Shown: positions 18,686 through 31,038, counted from the stretch's first letter. The stretch: DNA of 64,000 nucleotides from Acanthamoeba sp. SK_2022b (GCA_027943245.1 JANDJZ010000027.1:124001-188000), one strand, 5' to 3'. A program made the numbers and translations. The notes: a model not told the origin generated them from the sequence alone.

Positions 18686-21600
18686 ATGGACGACGCACAG
18701 AAGAGGCTGGAAGCGAGGAAGGCAAGACTGGACGAAGCACGCAAAAAGCGGGTCAACAACCTCAAGCGGCCGGGAGGCGCGGCAGACGCCTCGGACGATT
18801 CGGCCTCTCCCCCTGCGCAGCACCTCGGCTCTTCCTCGTCTGCCTCCGCCGCTCTCTCGGCCTCTTCCTCCATAACCTCCTTTTCCCCTTCTTTCTCGCG
18901 CCCTCCCTCTGCTGCATCTACCGGCCGGCCCTCTCCGCCCACAACTACCCAGCCTAAGTCACCGACATCTTCTTTTGCTCCGACGCCTCACGGAAGAGAC
19001 GCGGCCCAGCCTTCCTCTAATGGCGCGGGGAGTGGCGCCGTTGGGCTGCGGGCGACGAACGGAAACAGCGCAGCACCTGCGCTGGGCTCGTCGTCCTTCT
19101 CCTCCGCTTTGTCTACCACTGTCTCGCCGCGAAACGGGTTTGCCAAACCCCTCCCTCCCTCTGCTAGGGTACTCCCTCCGTTCTTTCCTCGCTTCGTTTT
19201 TTAATCTTAAAAATATTTTTTAAAAATATATATATATTAAATGGATGAAGTGATATTCTTTATTCTTCCTCACATTGTCGAGACGTAAATGATAGAAATA
19301 AATACTTCACAGGTTTCTTATCTCTTCTCTGTTTGCACAGGCGAGACCAGGAGGGAGCAGTTCTCCATCGGCAGGATCTCCGTTCGGTTCTCCATCGCCG
19401 TCTCCGCCTCCCACGAAGAGAGCCGACGCCGCCGGCTCGTCTGCGTCGCCTTCCTTGGCCTCTCCGCTCGGTCCCACGCGTTCGACTCATGTTCCGCCCA
19501 GCAAGCTTGGTGGCGCCGTGCCCGCCGCTTCCACGGTGCCACGCTCACCCGTCTTTCCCCCGTCTGCCCTCTTCACTTCTTCGGCGCCCATTCGGCCACT
19601 AGGAGTCGCCGCCGGTAAGGCGCCGGCCATGCCGGGATCGCCCATCGCCAACCGAGCCTATGGCTCGCCCGTGCTACCACCGCATGCCTCGGCCCCGGCC
19701 CCGCGCCCAGCCGGATTGCTCCAGAGCCAATCGGTACTCATCACCAGCCTTCTCACGATCACGTGGTGTGTCGCTGATGGCGCGCGGCATGGCGTGGGAG
19801 CAGGCGGAAGATCTGCGAAGGAGGCGAGAGGCGGAGGAGGCTGAAGCGCGGAAACGCGCGGAGGAGCAGGAAGAGAAGAGGAGGAAGGAGGAGGCGCAGA
19901 TGAAGAAGAAGAGGGAAGAGGAGGAAGAGGCGGAGGAAAGGAAGAGGAGAGCAGAGGATGACCTCAGGCTCAGGGAGGAGGCGGAGCAGAAGCGGCAAGC
20001 GGAGATGGTCCGAGACGAGAGCCGAAGGAGGGAGGAGGCGGCCAAGCTACAGCGACAGGAACTGGAACAGAAGCAGGCGAACGACGCACAGCTGGAGAAG
20101 GAGAAGGAAGCGAAGAGGCTCCATTACATTGGCGTGTTTGTCGAGATGCAGAAGAAGGAGCGAGAGCAGACCAAGGCGCGACGCGAGGAGGCCAAGGAAG
20201 CGCGCGAGCTTCGCGTGAAGGAGAAGCAGGAGGCTGCTCGCTCAGAGCAGCAGAACCACCAGGCCCCGACCTCCGTGCCTCCCGTGCCAATCGCCTCCCC
20301 GCCAAATGCCATGCCTCCGAAGCCCCTGCCGCCGCCCAAGCCGCAGCCGCAGCAACCGACGGTGAGCGAAGAGAGCCCGGTAGCACAGGAAACGGAAATG
20401 GACCGGGAGATCAGGATGATCATCGAGATCGGACGGCTCAAGGAAGAGGTCGACGTCTACAAGCGCAAGTGCAAGGAGGAGGAGGCGCTGGTGGCGACCC
20501 TCAAGACGGAGATCCAGCGCAAGGCCGAGGCGCAGGCCGAAGCGCAGAGGCGACGGGGCTGGCTGGCCAGTAACTCCTCGAGCTCGGGCGGCATCGCCAT
20601 AACCAAGGACCGTGCCCCCGTGGTGTCCGTCTACCAGACCAAGGACATCACCAAGCGACCTCTCGTCGGCGGCGCCAGGTACCATATAGGGACCACGCCT
20701 AAGCTCTCACCGTTTTCTCACCGCTTGTCTCTGCGCGTCGACAGATTCTTCTCGGTCTACACGCCGGCGGGCGGGGGAAGCCCGATCGACGGCTACGACC
20801 CGTCGGAGGAGCGGACGCGGTCCCCCTCCCTTCCCCAGGCCGTGCCGCCGCCGACCCCAGCCCCCGTGGTGGGCGCTGCCCCGCAATCGCCCCCCAGCAG
20901 CCCCACGCCGGCGGCCGAGGGGAGCGACAGCGGCAAAGGCAAGCTGAAGCGCACCAAGAGCGGCCGGATACTGCGCTCGTTCCTGTCCACCTACATCCCG
21001 TCGGCCTCGTCCTCGTCCTCTTCCGGCGGCTCGCTTTCGAGTTCGGGCGAGAAGGCAACCCGCCTGGGCTCCTCGGTGTCATCCTTTGACGACGCCCCCG
21101 TGGCATCGTCATCGAGCCACAAGGGTAGCTTGATCAAGAAGCGGTGCGTGCTCTCCCCACCGCTCTCTGCTCCCGTTTCCAATCGATCGCGACGATCTCT
21201 GGTGTCCGTGTGGCCGGCATTTTCTGATTGGGGCCCCACGGCGTGAGCAGGGAACTGCGCAAGAGCTTTTCGTTGGAGGCGGGCCAACTGCTCCGGAAGA
21301 AGAAAGAGACGACGGACGACGGCGGCAACAGCGACGACAAGAAGAAGGAAAAGGAGCGTCTCAAGCGCGAGAAGAAGGAGAAGAAGGAGAAGAAAGAGAA
21401 GGAGCGAAGGGAAAAGGAGTTGAAGAAGAAGAGAGGTGGTAAGGGGGTCACGGTGTTCAACTCCACGCTGGAGGAGGTCATGTCCCTCCAGGCCGAGTCC
21501 GACAGTGACGTGCCGGTCATCCTCAAAACTCTCACCGACGCCATCTTCGCTCTCAACGGTAAGCCCCCCCCCCCAGCCCTTGCTTGCGAACAGCCGGACT

Positions 21601-22344
21601 ACGCTAATACCAGACCGACCCACTCCGCCAGGCCATCGATGTGAGGGCATCTTCCGGCTGTCTCCGTCAATAGCCGAGGCACGCATGATTCAAGCACAAG
21701 AGGGGAGAGAGGTTGCTGTGCTGCACATCTTCCTAATTCGTTTTGCGTACAGGTGTCTAAGCTCAAGGATCAGCTGAACGCGCAGAACTACGAGCTCACA
21801 ACGACAGACCCGCACGTGGTGGCGTCGTGCCTCAAGCTGTGGTTCAGGGAGCTCTCGCAGCCGCTGATCCCGCACGATTTCTAATATCCTCTCCCTCCCT
21901 TTCACTCCTCTCTTTCCGGCGTGGCGTGGCGTGGCGTGGCGATTGATTGTGGTGCTGGTGACTCGACTCGATTGGCTGCCTCTTTCTGTTCTCTCCTTAA
22001 CTCTACCCTCACTGACGAGTGCATTAAGAAGGCGCATCACGCCGAGCAGATCAGGCAATTGATCAACCGAATCCCGCCCATCAACCAGAAGGTAAAGCAG
22101 TAGCCGCTCAGCCGAGCAGGTGGCTGACGTTCTGGCGTACACACAGGTGATTGAGTTCTTCGCGCGGTTCCTCCTGAAGGTGGCCGAGGAGGACAACGTC
22201 GTGGTGACGAAAATGGGGCTGGACAACCTGGCCATCGTCTTTTCTCCCGGCTTCTTGCGCTGTCTGGACCCGATGAAGATGATGGCCAATTCGGCGCTCG
22301 AGGGTCTGTTCGTGGAGAACCTCATCGAGATCTACAAGGCCTAG
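18686..22344 (+). CDS. RhoGAP protein with long coiled coil
   Basis: The N-terminus (MDDAQKRLEARKARLDEARK) is helical. A long Ser/Pro/Ala-rich disordered stretch follows, then a very charged coiled coil (EQAEDLRRRREAEEAEARKR through KLQRQELEQKQANDAQLEK) and a second disordered part. A Lys/Glu block (KKKEKERLKREKKEKKEKK) precedes a C-terminal RhoGAP domain. The domain shows CEGIFRLSPSIAEARM with the arginine finger (GIFRLS), then VVASCLKLWFRELSQPLIPH, INRIPPINQKVIEFFARFLL and KMGLDNLAIVFSPGFLRC. It should stimulate GTP hydrolysis by Rho/Rac GTPases at the cytoskeleton. Total roughly 1,000 aa in eight or more exons. The small exon around 21890-22030 is uncertain. One intron (19170-19340) has an AT-rich core. 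Confidence 0.88.
19200..19262 (+). repeat. AT-rich intron core (TTAAAAATATATATATATTAAA type)
   Basis: A block of almost pure A/T in the first RhoGAP intron, in a region otherwise about 60% GC. Similar blocks occur in introns near 23075-23110, 30362-30422, 36086-36122, 44884-44935 and 62170-62215. Confidence 0.7.
21918..21941 (+). repeat. Short tandem repeat (GGCGT)x4-5
   Basis: GGCGT units in tandem inside a RhoGAP intron. Confidence 0.8.
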
Positions 22345-22750
22345 CGGTCCCGCCACTGTACAGTACCCCTGTGTTGAGGCCTCTGCGAATGAACATGTCC
22401 CAGTGGCGCTTTCCGGAAACATGGACAAGAAATTTGAGCCCAGAGGCCAAGGCTGCCCAACCGGCGACAGGGACCTCGATCCCCTTCTCCCCTCTCGAGT
22501 GCAGTGAATGGGGTTGTCGGGGCAGTAGAGCCATCGAAGCGGGTTCGGAGTCCCCAGTATTTCTGCCGTGGGGGATTAAAATGCCAATCAATTAAATACA
22601 ACATAAAAACCTTCACCCCGAATAATAACCTAAAACGCTGCGCCAACCACGGGTGGCGCCCAACAGTGTTTCGGGTCGCCGACCCGACGTGCCAGTTGTT
22701 GTTCTCCTCTCGGTGCCACCTCGCTCTCCTCCCGCTCTCCGTGTGGTGTC
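22345..22750. other. 3' flank of RhoGAP and promoter of the ZIP transporter
   Basis: Both genes run rightward. AT-richer sequence with ATTAAAATGCCAATCAATTAAAT lies at about 22575-22597, which may hold RhoGAP polyadenylation or ZIP promoter signals. No gene is seen. Confidence 0.4.
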
Positions 22751-24393
22751 ATGTCGTTCCCTATCTACGCCGTGGTGGGCATCCCGGTCATCTTCTTGCT
22801 GGGCCTCTTGGGCGCGCTCGCGCCACCCACCATCGCCTTCTTCTTCCCCAAATACGGCATTACCCAGAAGTATTACTTCTCTTTTTTCAACGGTCTCGCT
22901 GCCGGTCTCATCCTCGCCGTCGGGTACTTTTACCTCACCCTTCCCCCTTCCTTTGCCTGGTCTTTTGCTTGGTGTGGTGTCCTTGCTTGGTAACTCAACT
23001 CCGCTCACCCAAAACAAAAAAAGCCGCGGACGATTTCCCTTTTTCTCAAACGCGATGTGAGCTCAAACAAAAACGTTAACTATTTAGTCTATATTTATTT
23101 ATTTATTTAAGTCTCGCTGCGGTGCTGGTGGCCCGTTGCCTTATTTACGGCTTTTTGTTGTTGCATGCTAACGGCCTCTGTGTTCTTGTCTTGGCTGGCA
23201 GTTTCATCCACTCGATACCGGACTCGTTCGAGTCGTTCGGCAGCGTGTTGACGGATGAGGATAGCCAGGTGGAGTCGTACGCGTGGCCGGCATTCATTTC
23301 CATGATGGGCGTCCTTATCTGCTTCACGCTCGAGGAGGTCGTCGACACGTTGAGCGCTCTCTTTGGTGTCTCCAACCTTCACTCCCACGGAGCGCACGGC
23401 CACGGTCACGCATCGCACGGCGCGTCGCACTCAGGACACGAGGACCACGCCTGCGGCCACTCGCTGGAGGACCACGAGCAAAACGACGGCGAATGCGACG
23501 CGCAGCCGCTCGAGGAGATGTGCGACCACCACGGCCACGGCCACGGCGTATCCACTGACGATGAAGTGGAGATGACGCAAATTGAGGGTCTCGCTAAGAA
23601 GAAGGCCACGGCTGCGCCCAAGGACTCTGACGACGAGCTCGACGTCGATGGTGACCTCGTTCGAGCAGCGGTAGAACGCAATGCTCAGACAAAGCGCGTG
23701 GTCAAGATGTTAGTTCTCTTCTTCGGCCTTCTGTTCCACGTACGCGCAGTCTATTCGCACGCTCTGGTCTGCGGGAGTTGGGGCGTGATGCTAATCGGGG
23801 GGGGGGGCTTCGTGATTGCAGAATGTGTTTGTAGGGCTTGCTCTCGGCACGGCCGACAATGACCACGCGCTGTTCATCGCCATCATCTTCCACCAGTTCT
23901 TCGAGGGTCTCGGCCTGGGCTCGCGCGTGGCAACTGCCAACCTGAAGCGATTCCTGTCCATCCTGGTCATTGACATCATCTTTGCCGCTTCTGCGCCCGT
24001 TGGTATCGGCATCGGTATTGGTGTCAAGTCCGCCATCGAACATGACGACTACGCCTACAGCATCGTCGATGGCACATTTCAGGTGCGTTCTCCTCGCTTC
24101 CCGCCAAGAAGTTGGCCGTTTCGCTAAACGTAATGCTGCCCGGCAGGCTCTCTCGGGAGGCATCCTGATCTACGTCGCGTTGGTGCACATGATCCGAGGG
24201 TATGCTGAGGTCGAGGCCAAGGGCATGGCGCAGCATTGGCATAAGTACGTTCATTCTCGGTTCCTCCCCACAAATTATCTGGCCGTCGCTGACCTACGGT
24301 GATGTACCCCTCCTCACACAATGCAGACTGAGCTCGTACCTGGGCCTGCTCCTGGGTGCCGCTGCAATGGCGGTGATCGGTATCTGGGCCTGA
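22751..24393 (+). CDS. ZIP-family divalent metal (zinc) transporter
   Basis: Exon 1 encodes MSFPIYAVVGIPVIFLLGLL and FSFFNGLAAGLILAVG (TM1-2). After an intron with an AT-rich core comes FIHSIPDSFESFG, a variant of the ZIP H-x-x-P-E/D region, then TM3 (FISMMGVLICFTLEEVVDTL). A His-rich cytoplasmic loop follows (23385-23550, HSHGAHGHGHASHGASHSG and DHHGHGHG). TM4-TM5 carry the signature AIIFHQFFEGLGLGSRVA, the metal-binding HxxxE. TM6-8 end LGLLLGAAAMAVIGIWA at 24393. About 390 aa. Imports Zn2+ or Fe2+ into the cytosol. The His-rich loop is the usual metal-sensing element. One intron contains a G11 run (23807). Confidence 0.9.
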
Positions 24394-24698
24394 GGCACCC
24401 GTGATACTGTAGTTTTGTGTACAGACACGATTTCCTCTTTCTGTGAGGGTGGCATACGACGACGACGGACCGCATGTGCGGCAGAGGACAGAACCACAAG
24501 GCTAATCTCTTGACGAGCGACCTCGCCCACCGGATTAATCCTGTTTTTCGAGTAGGAGAACAACAACTGTCATGTTCCAGGCAATACAAGGAACATCCCC
24601 CAGACCACCGCTGGCAGGGGATTTATCTATTCGAGGAATAACAGCTCGGTGCTCGAATTTTATATAAAATCAAAATCTATTGGGACTCGATTCAAGAG
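24394..24698. other. 3' flank of ZIP gene and promoter of the Sel1-repeat gene
   Basis: About 300 bp. It holds a strong TATA-like element at 24661-24669. No gene is seen. Confidence 0.5.
24661..24669 (+). promoter_or_regulatory. TATA box of the Sel1-repeat gene
   Basis: TATATAAAA, 30 bp before the ATG at 24699, the best TATA match in the window. If used, transcription would start almost at the ATG. Confidence 0.5.
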
Positions 24699-27120
24699 AT
24701 GCTGCACCGCGGTCACGCACCAAGTGCTGTTCCCCGCCTTCTGTTGGGCAGACTACCCACACGATTAAGAACAACGAGCACGCAACTTACGCTCTCTTCT
24801 CAATTCTCCTCATCGACCTCTTCTCGATCCAGCATCCGTCATCTCTTTGTACGGTTGTCTTCGTCCGCTGCCTTTCCTTCACCCCTCGCCAGTTGGTGTT
24901 CGCGACCAGTGGCGGGTCGGCGGTACATCAGCGACGCGCCAGCCCCAGCCGGAGCTGAGCTCGTAACGCCTGAGTTAGGCCTACTTACGCCAGCAACCGC
25001 CGCAGAGCTCCGCCACCAGCTGGAGGCGCGAGCTGAGGCCGGAGACGCTGACTCCCAATTCAAACTAGGGGTGCTCTACTGCTTCGGCACAGCAGGCAGC
25101 ACCACCGGTGGCTGCGGTAACCACAAGCAGACCCCTCCGCAAGAGGAGGACTCCCCAGTCATCGACAAGGACAGCCTCGACTTCCTGATCGGCCCTGGTC
25201 CGTCCTACCCCCAACGCAATTCTTTGACGAGTTGAGCGCTCACACCACCGAGCTCAGGCTACGTGGTGCCCAAGGCAGATGGTGAGAATACACGTATCAC
25301 GAACTGGAAGCAGTGGCTCAAGGTCGATCCACCTTGGTGGCCAGTGTGACGCCTCGTCTTGATGTTTACTCACAACCTGCGTACACAGGCCGAGCGGCAA
25401 AAGCTCAAGTCAGCCAGTGAGCCCAAAGATGAAGCAACAAATCAGGCGGAAGACACCATGGGTCCCAACTACGCTCTGGCAGCTAAATGGTAGGCCAGTC
25501 ATAAAGTGCACGCAACGATCCGTGGCTTTTGCGTCTGTCTTTCTAACCCAAACGCTGTCTCCAGGTTCCACCAAAGGTAAGTAGAGCTCTATTGGCCTTT
25601 ATACACCCCCGGAGACTTCATTCAGCTTACTCGCTGGTGGCATACAGTGCTCGTCAAGGCCATCCTCTAGCACAGCATTTCGTAAGTTGCACCGAAGCGG
25701 AGCATCCCTTTATTGTGTGTGACGCGCCTGCTAACATCTCTCTTGTCTGTCGTGGCCCACCAGTTCGCGGTGCAATTGATACGCGGTACGGCGTGGCGCT
25801 CGTGTCATGCTGCACGCTTAGGCACTTTAACGCTCAACCATCTCGTGTAGGCATGGGCGTTGAGCAAAACGTGGAGGAGGCCATCAGGTGGCTCACTGTG
25901 GCGGCAACCAACGGGAACTCTCTCAGCCATTACGAGCTCGGTAGGTCCAACTTCTTCGCTTTTGAGCAGCGTACTGGCTTAACCTTTGAACCAGGTCAGC
26001 TGTACTACGAGGGCTCTCTCGTCCCCAAAGACGATGCAAAGGCCAACGATTACTTTACGCAGGCCGCTGATCTGGACAACCCCAACGCTCAGTTCTGGAT
26101 GGGTGCCTCTCCCTGCAACACTCTTCTTATGGGGAGCGCGCATAGGGTCATTCTAACACGAACGAGTCGGATTGTGCATCATCGCCAGGCTATTGCTATC
26201 ACCAGGGCGTGAATGTCGAGCCCTCCGTGACCAAAGGGCTTGAATACCTGGAGAAGGCTGCTGGGCACAAGCATCCTGGCGCTCTTTACTATCTTGTACC
26301 CTGCTCCTTATCTCCAGCGACCTGTATGGATGATCATCACAACTGTCCACCGCGCGTTTTCCTATTGGCCAGGGGATGATGTATCGCTCGGGCGAAGGCG
26401 TTTCCAAGGACTCAGAGGTACGGAGTCGAACACAAGCTCTACAGACAAAACTTTATCTAAACTTTGTCCCGCCTCCTTCCAGAAAATGCTAGCCTATTTG
26501 ACGAGCTCTGCTGCTGAAGGTGAGGCGGAGGCCTCCTTTTGGTGCGCTTCTCGTCAACCGCCACCATTGTTGCAGTCAGCGCACTGACATCATACCGGCA
26601 ACGCAATCAGCCTCGGCGACATTTACTACAACGGGAGCGATGCAGTGGAAGTCGATTATCCCAAGGCCCTGCAACATTACCGAGACGTAGCTCTCCTCCT
26701 TTCCACCGCATGAAACCGAGTGTGATGCCAACCCATCCTCTTGTGGCAGGCGGCGCGCAAAGGCCATGCCAACGCGATGTGCTGTGAGGTACACTTCGTT
26801 TGGAAAATGCACGCTTGCTTCCCTAACACACGTTCCCAACAACTAGGGTGTCATGTATTTCCACGGCCTGGGCACGGAGCAAAGCGACGAAAAGGCGTTC
26901 TACGCCTACCAGGCTGCCGCTCTGCAAAACCATCCTCACGCCTGCCGCAACCTGGTACTGCTCTCTGCTCCTGAGTTTTTGGAACAACTGTAACAATTGC
27001 GTTGGGCAGGCCTATATGTACCACCATGGTCGAGGGTGCGCCAAGTCAGAGACCAATGCTGAGTTCTTCCTCAAGCTGGCCGCGCAGTGCGAAAGCCAGC
27101 AGGAGCAACCCGCCACATAA
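24699..27120 (+). CDS. Sel1-like (TPR-type) repeat protein with probable mitochondrial presequence
   Basis: The start MLHRGHAPSAVPRLLLGRLP is Arg-rich and acid-free for about 40 residues, as in mitochondrial targeting peptides. It is followed by at least eight Sel1-like repeats over about ten exons: AEAGDADSQFKLGVLYCFG, SARQGHPLAQ, NVEEAIRWLTVAATNGNSLS with HYELG, QLYYEGSLVPKDDAKANDYF, GLEYLEKAAGHKHPGALYYL, LGDIYYNGSDAVEVDYPKAL, GVMYFHGLGTEQSDEKAFYA and AYMYHHGRGCAKSETNAEFF. These are the G-x-x-x-A-x-x-x-L-G and D-x-x-x-A-x-x-x-Y elements of Sel1 repeats, which form protein-binding superhelices. The likely role is an assembly or adaptor factor, possibly mitochondrial; not enzymatic. Several small exons are approximate. 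Confidence 0.82.
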
Positions 27121-27242
27121 CATCACGATTTCTTGAGGCATCAAATGTTTCTCATTCCTCGGTCCGAGAAAAAGTTTATTCTTCGAAGAAAAGGAAATGG
27201 AGGAAAGAACAAAACAAACGGTTTAGTTTTGTGGAGGCCAAA

Positions 27243-29592
27243 ATGGAGGCGAGGAATGGAGCTGCCCTTCTGGCAGCTCTTGTCGAGCAGTTACAAAGGA
27301 TGCGAAAGGAACTTCTGTGTGTAATTTGGTACTGAGCTGCAAGATATCTTATCGATCGATTCTAAGATTGACACGGTCCTTCGTAATTCAGCAGGGACCT
27401 CATGAACGACCCTGCAAATTTGCCGTGCAATCATAGCTTCTGCCATGACTGCATCATGGAAAGCATGAAAGGTGCCATTCTCATCTTCGTAGCCATTCGT
27501 TCCCAATTTTAAACTACGTGCCCACCACAAGCAGTGCGGAAGGGTTGCCCACTGTGCCAGGTACATCACAGCTTGATCAAACCTGTCAGAGATTACTGTG
27601 CGCAATAGTACTAAAGGCGTATTGTCCTGCTGCTGGGCACACAGACCACCTATCAGCGTCGGTCGATTAAAAAGAACAACGTGCTGGCGAACGTGGCGGT
27701 TTGCTATCAGGCCATGGACGAGCTCGTCCATGGTGGCCCCACCGCCAGCAGCACGCCTCGCGGAAGCACTACTTCGACACCAATCAAGTCCGCCGGACGC
27801 ATGAGCGAAGAGTGTGACAAAGACCAGGATGTCTCATCACAATCGACACTCACCGTATGCGCTGCTTCTTTGTGCGCACAAGTCTTGTCTTGTTATGTCG
27901 CGTGGTGATTCTTAACACATCCGATAGGAGATCGTAGAACTTAAGAGGCAGCTGAGAGACCAGGAGCGAGCCATTGGTATGTCAAGCTGCCTCGCTGGTC
28001 CACTCTCGGTGTTGGTGGTAGCGCTAAATGGTAACCATCCTCTCGTTCAGCCGAAATCGACGCGCTGTTGGCCCAAACAAACTACATAGCCGTCGCGCCA
28101 TCTGTAAATGGCACCCCGCGCGGCACCAAGCGAAGAGGCGCACCCAGTCCCGCAAAGGAGGCTCTCACCGATGCCCACTCTGAAGAGGATGAGCCGAGCA
28201 CCACGCCAAAAAAGCGCGTGCGGGTCGAGGCACACACAAAACAGACGAGCGCAGAGCATATGTCGAATGGAGAAGGTGAACAGGAGGACGGCGAAGAACA
28301 GGAGTCGCCAAGCAATGGCCCTGTCACCAATGCTGGCCAGGAAGAGGAAGAGGAAGAGGAGCAGAAGAAAGAAGAGAGAAAAGAGGTCAAGGAGGATGAA
28401 CCGAAGGCCAAAGCGCGAAGGAGCCAAGAGAAGCAAGCGACTCCTCCAGTGAAGAAGAAGCAGAAGAAGGGCGACGCCAAGGAGTCAAAGGGCTCGTCCT
28501 CATCGTCCACGGCCAAGTTCGTCCTGTTGGGCACCGGCCTCGACGCGCAGAAGACGGTGACTCCTCCCTATCTCACTGCTGTGCGAGCGTCGGCCGAGTG
28601 GCTCGGCTGACCCGAGTCCGTATCAGAGAAAGCTGCGACGGCTGGTCGTCAAGCACGGAGGTAAGGTGGTGGGCAACTTCACGAGCAACGTGACGCACAT
28701 AGTGACGCCCGACGAAAATCGCACCGCTCGACGAACTCTGGTAAGAGGCAGCACTCACCCATGGCTAAGTAGCCCAAGCAGTAGTGTGTGGTCGGTTCTT
28801 GATTGTGATTGTGCGTGCAGAAATTCATGATGGGCCTGCTGAATGGGCTGTGGATCGTCAACTTTGCCTGTACGCGATCGTCGTTTTCGCCTGTCAGTCA
28901 GCTTTCGTATCTTTGTGTGCGTGTGCGTGTTGACGTGGTGTGTATGTGTGTACACCATCAGGGGTGACGTCGTGCCTCGAGGCTGGCGAATACGTGAATG
29001 AGGAGCCGTTCGAGATCACGAGCGACACCGTCGGCAAAGGTAGGCCTTCGGTGATTATTCCCACCCATGCGGCGCCATCGTTCTGACGCAACTTGCCCAT
29101 CGCAGGTGGGCCGGCCAAGGGAAGGAAGTGCGCCGGCGGCGGCAAGGCCCTGTTCGAGGGCTACGCCTTCCACCTGCACGGGAGCTTCAAGGCGCCGTCG
29201 CCGTCCAAGGACGATCTCAAGATCCTCATCAACACCTCCGGCGGCACCTTCCTCGACCGTTCGCCCCCCTCGCCCACAAAAAAAGGCACCAAGCGAGGAA
29301 GGAAGAAGAGCGTTGAACCCGACGAGCCTTCCGCCCCGCCAGGTGGGTGTCCCTCTCCGCCTATTACTCTGCAAGTGCTGACGCTGGGCTCCCCTCCATG
29401 GCTGTGGCAGCGGTCGGCGTGGACGACAGTAAGACGGTGGTGCTGTGCGATGTGGGCTGCAGCGTCAAGCAGGCCAAGGAGGCGCGGCAGATGAGCGGGC
29501 GTCGCCCGGTGTCCGTCCTGTGGCTGCTCGACTCGATCTCGCACTTCAAGCCGCAGCCCCTCGACACCTACGTGCTCGGCGACGACGAGTGA
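27243..29592 (+). CDS. RING + tandem BRCT protein (BRCA1/BARD1-like)
   Basis: Exon 1 gives MEARNGAALLAALVEQLQRM and RKELLC, the helix before a RING. Next come LPCNHSFCHDCIMESMK and, after an intron, RKGCPLCQ, completing a C3HC4 RING. The middle is acidic and disordered with basic patches (PKKRVRVE; KKKQKKG). The C-terminus holds two BRCT repeats. BRCT1 is FVLLGTGLDAQKT, LVVKHGGKVVGNFTSNVTHI, GLLNGLWIVNFAWVTSCLEA and GEYVNEEPFEI. BRCT2 is KALFEGYAFHLHGSFKAPSP, ILINTSGGTFLDRSP, VLCDVG and RPVSVLWLLDSISHFKPQPL. This is the BRCA1/BARD1 (plant BRCA1) arrangement: an E3 ligase in DNA-damage repair whose paired BRCTs read phosphopeptides. The RING's first Cys pairs lie across introns near 27310-27400 and are the least certain part. 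Confidence 0.82.
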
Positions 29593-29682
29593 CAGAGCAG
29601 AGAGGGCCCGCGAGCCACGAACGCAATTAGGCAACAAAGAGTGCACTCATTTTCTTTGCGCAAACGCCGTCGACTACTGATT

Positions 29683-30865
29683 CTAGACCTGGGACATGAG
29701 GTCAATGAGGTTGTCGAGGCCCCACATGTAGCCGTCGTCGTTCTCCGCGCCTTCGGCGAGTGGGTAGACGTGGGCAAAGTCGATGAGCCTGAGGTCGCAC
29801 CGCACGTCGTCGGCGTCTGGACTCTCGGGCTCGGCGCCCTCGTAGAGGAGGAGCAGCGACGTCGAGTACATGCGGAAGGCCCCCTCCGCGCGCAGGGCCG
29901 TTCGGAGGTCCTCGAGCTTCCGCCTGATCCCGCGCAGGGCCCCGGCCCGCAGGCCTCCTCGGCCGTCGTGGAAGAATGCGGCCAGGTACGACACGATGGT
30001 GTCGTTGATGACCTTCTTGCCCTCGTCCCTGTTCACTTCGGTGTAGGCCTCCCGTACGACGTCGTACACCTTCATGCCGCAGATTCGGAGGCCGAGCGTG
30101 CAGGTCGTTGTCGTGGCAGCCTGGAACAGACACCACAACACACGCGTGAGGGTGACGTGTGCGCACACGTCACGAGCGGGAAGTGAGCTGCAGCTGCAGC
30201 TGCACCTTGAACTTTTCGTATTCGATCTTCTTGGGTGTGGCGTCGTCTCCCCACTGTCGCACGCCCAACTTGATGTCCAGCAGGCACGGGTAGCGGTAGA
30301 CGGCGGTGAGGTCCTCCAGCACGATGTAATCTGGTGGGTCGAACGAGCACATTCCCACCAGTAATTTTTTAATATAATTAATATATTTTTGTAAAAATAT
30401 ATTAAAATTGTTTAAATATTGTTATTGGTATTGGTATTGCGATAATTTGCAATACAAGGATGGAGGGCTTGGCGCACGGTGGACTTGGCCAGGAGGTTCG
30501 GCCGTGAGGTGCTGCTCGAGGTCGTGGTACACTTTCTCGCTCCAAGTCACCACCTCGCGGTGTTGCGCTTGCCCTTCTTTGTGGGCGTCATTCGCGTGAA
30601 CGACCTGAAGGAGCGCATCTTTGGAGATGTGGAAGCAGCCAAACCACCGCGGGGTAAAGGCCGCGAGCAGGGCGCGTTTGGATCGAGCGAGGTCGCGGTA
30701 GAACCACAGCTCTCTCTGCGCCAGAGGTTTGCAGATTTTGCCGCCCTTGGCCTTGATGATGGCTCCGTGTCCCGCCACCTGGTGCGAGAACGTCTCCAGC
30801 AGGGTCAACGTTTGCTCGCCTTCGCACCCCACGGCCTCTTTCGTCTCTTCATCGAGGAGCTCCAT
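29683..30865 (-). CDS. Inositol polyphosphate (multi)kinase, IPK family
   Basis: ATG 30865 opens MELLDEETKEAVGCEGEQT. The N-lobe reads HQVAGHGAIIKAKGGKICKP and ELWFYRDLARSKRALLAAF. After an intron, DYIVLEDLTAVYRYPCLLDI with KLGVRQWGDD gives the family signature P-x-x-x-D-x-K-x-G (PCLLDIKLG). The C-lobe has FRMYSTSLLLLYEG and LRLIDFAHVYP, the metal-binding D-F-A-H, then DNDGYMWG-type ENDDGYMWGLDNLIDLMSQ to the stop at 29683. This set fits IPMK/Ipk2 rather than IP6K, though the split is not certain. It phosphorylates Ins(1,4,5)P3 towards InsP5 and supplies precursors for pyrophosphates. About 330 aa. One intron has an AT-rich core at 30362-30422. Confidence 0.87.
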
Positions 30866-31038
30866 AAGCACACGACAAGAAAAAGGTCCCCTTCTTTTTC
30901 TTTCTTTCTTTCTTGCTGACGTCACCAGCCCTTGGCGGCAACGTTCCAACGCATCATCACAAACTTGTTACTCGATTAATTCACAAGCTCAGCAGAGATC
31001 GGGCCGGTTTGTGCCGTGGTGGGCAAGACAAAGCAGGC

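Noticed and set aside
19660..21246. A separate 528-residue gene starting inside the RhoGAP locus
   Set aside because: It is the large coiled-coil exon of the RhoGAP gene; its first 30 or so residues and its end read through intron sequence.
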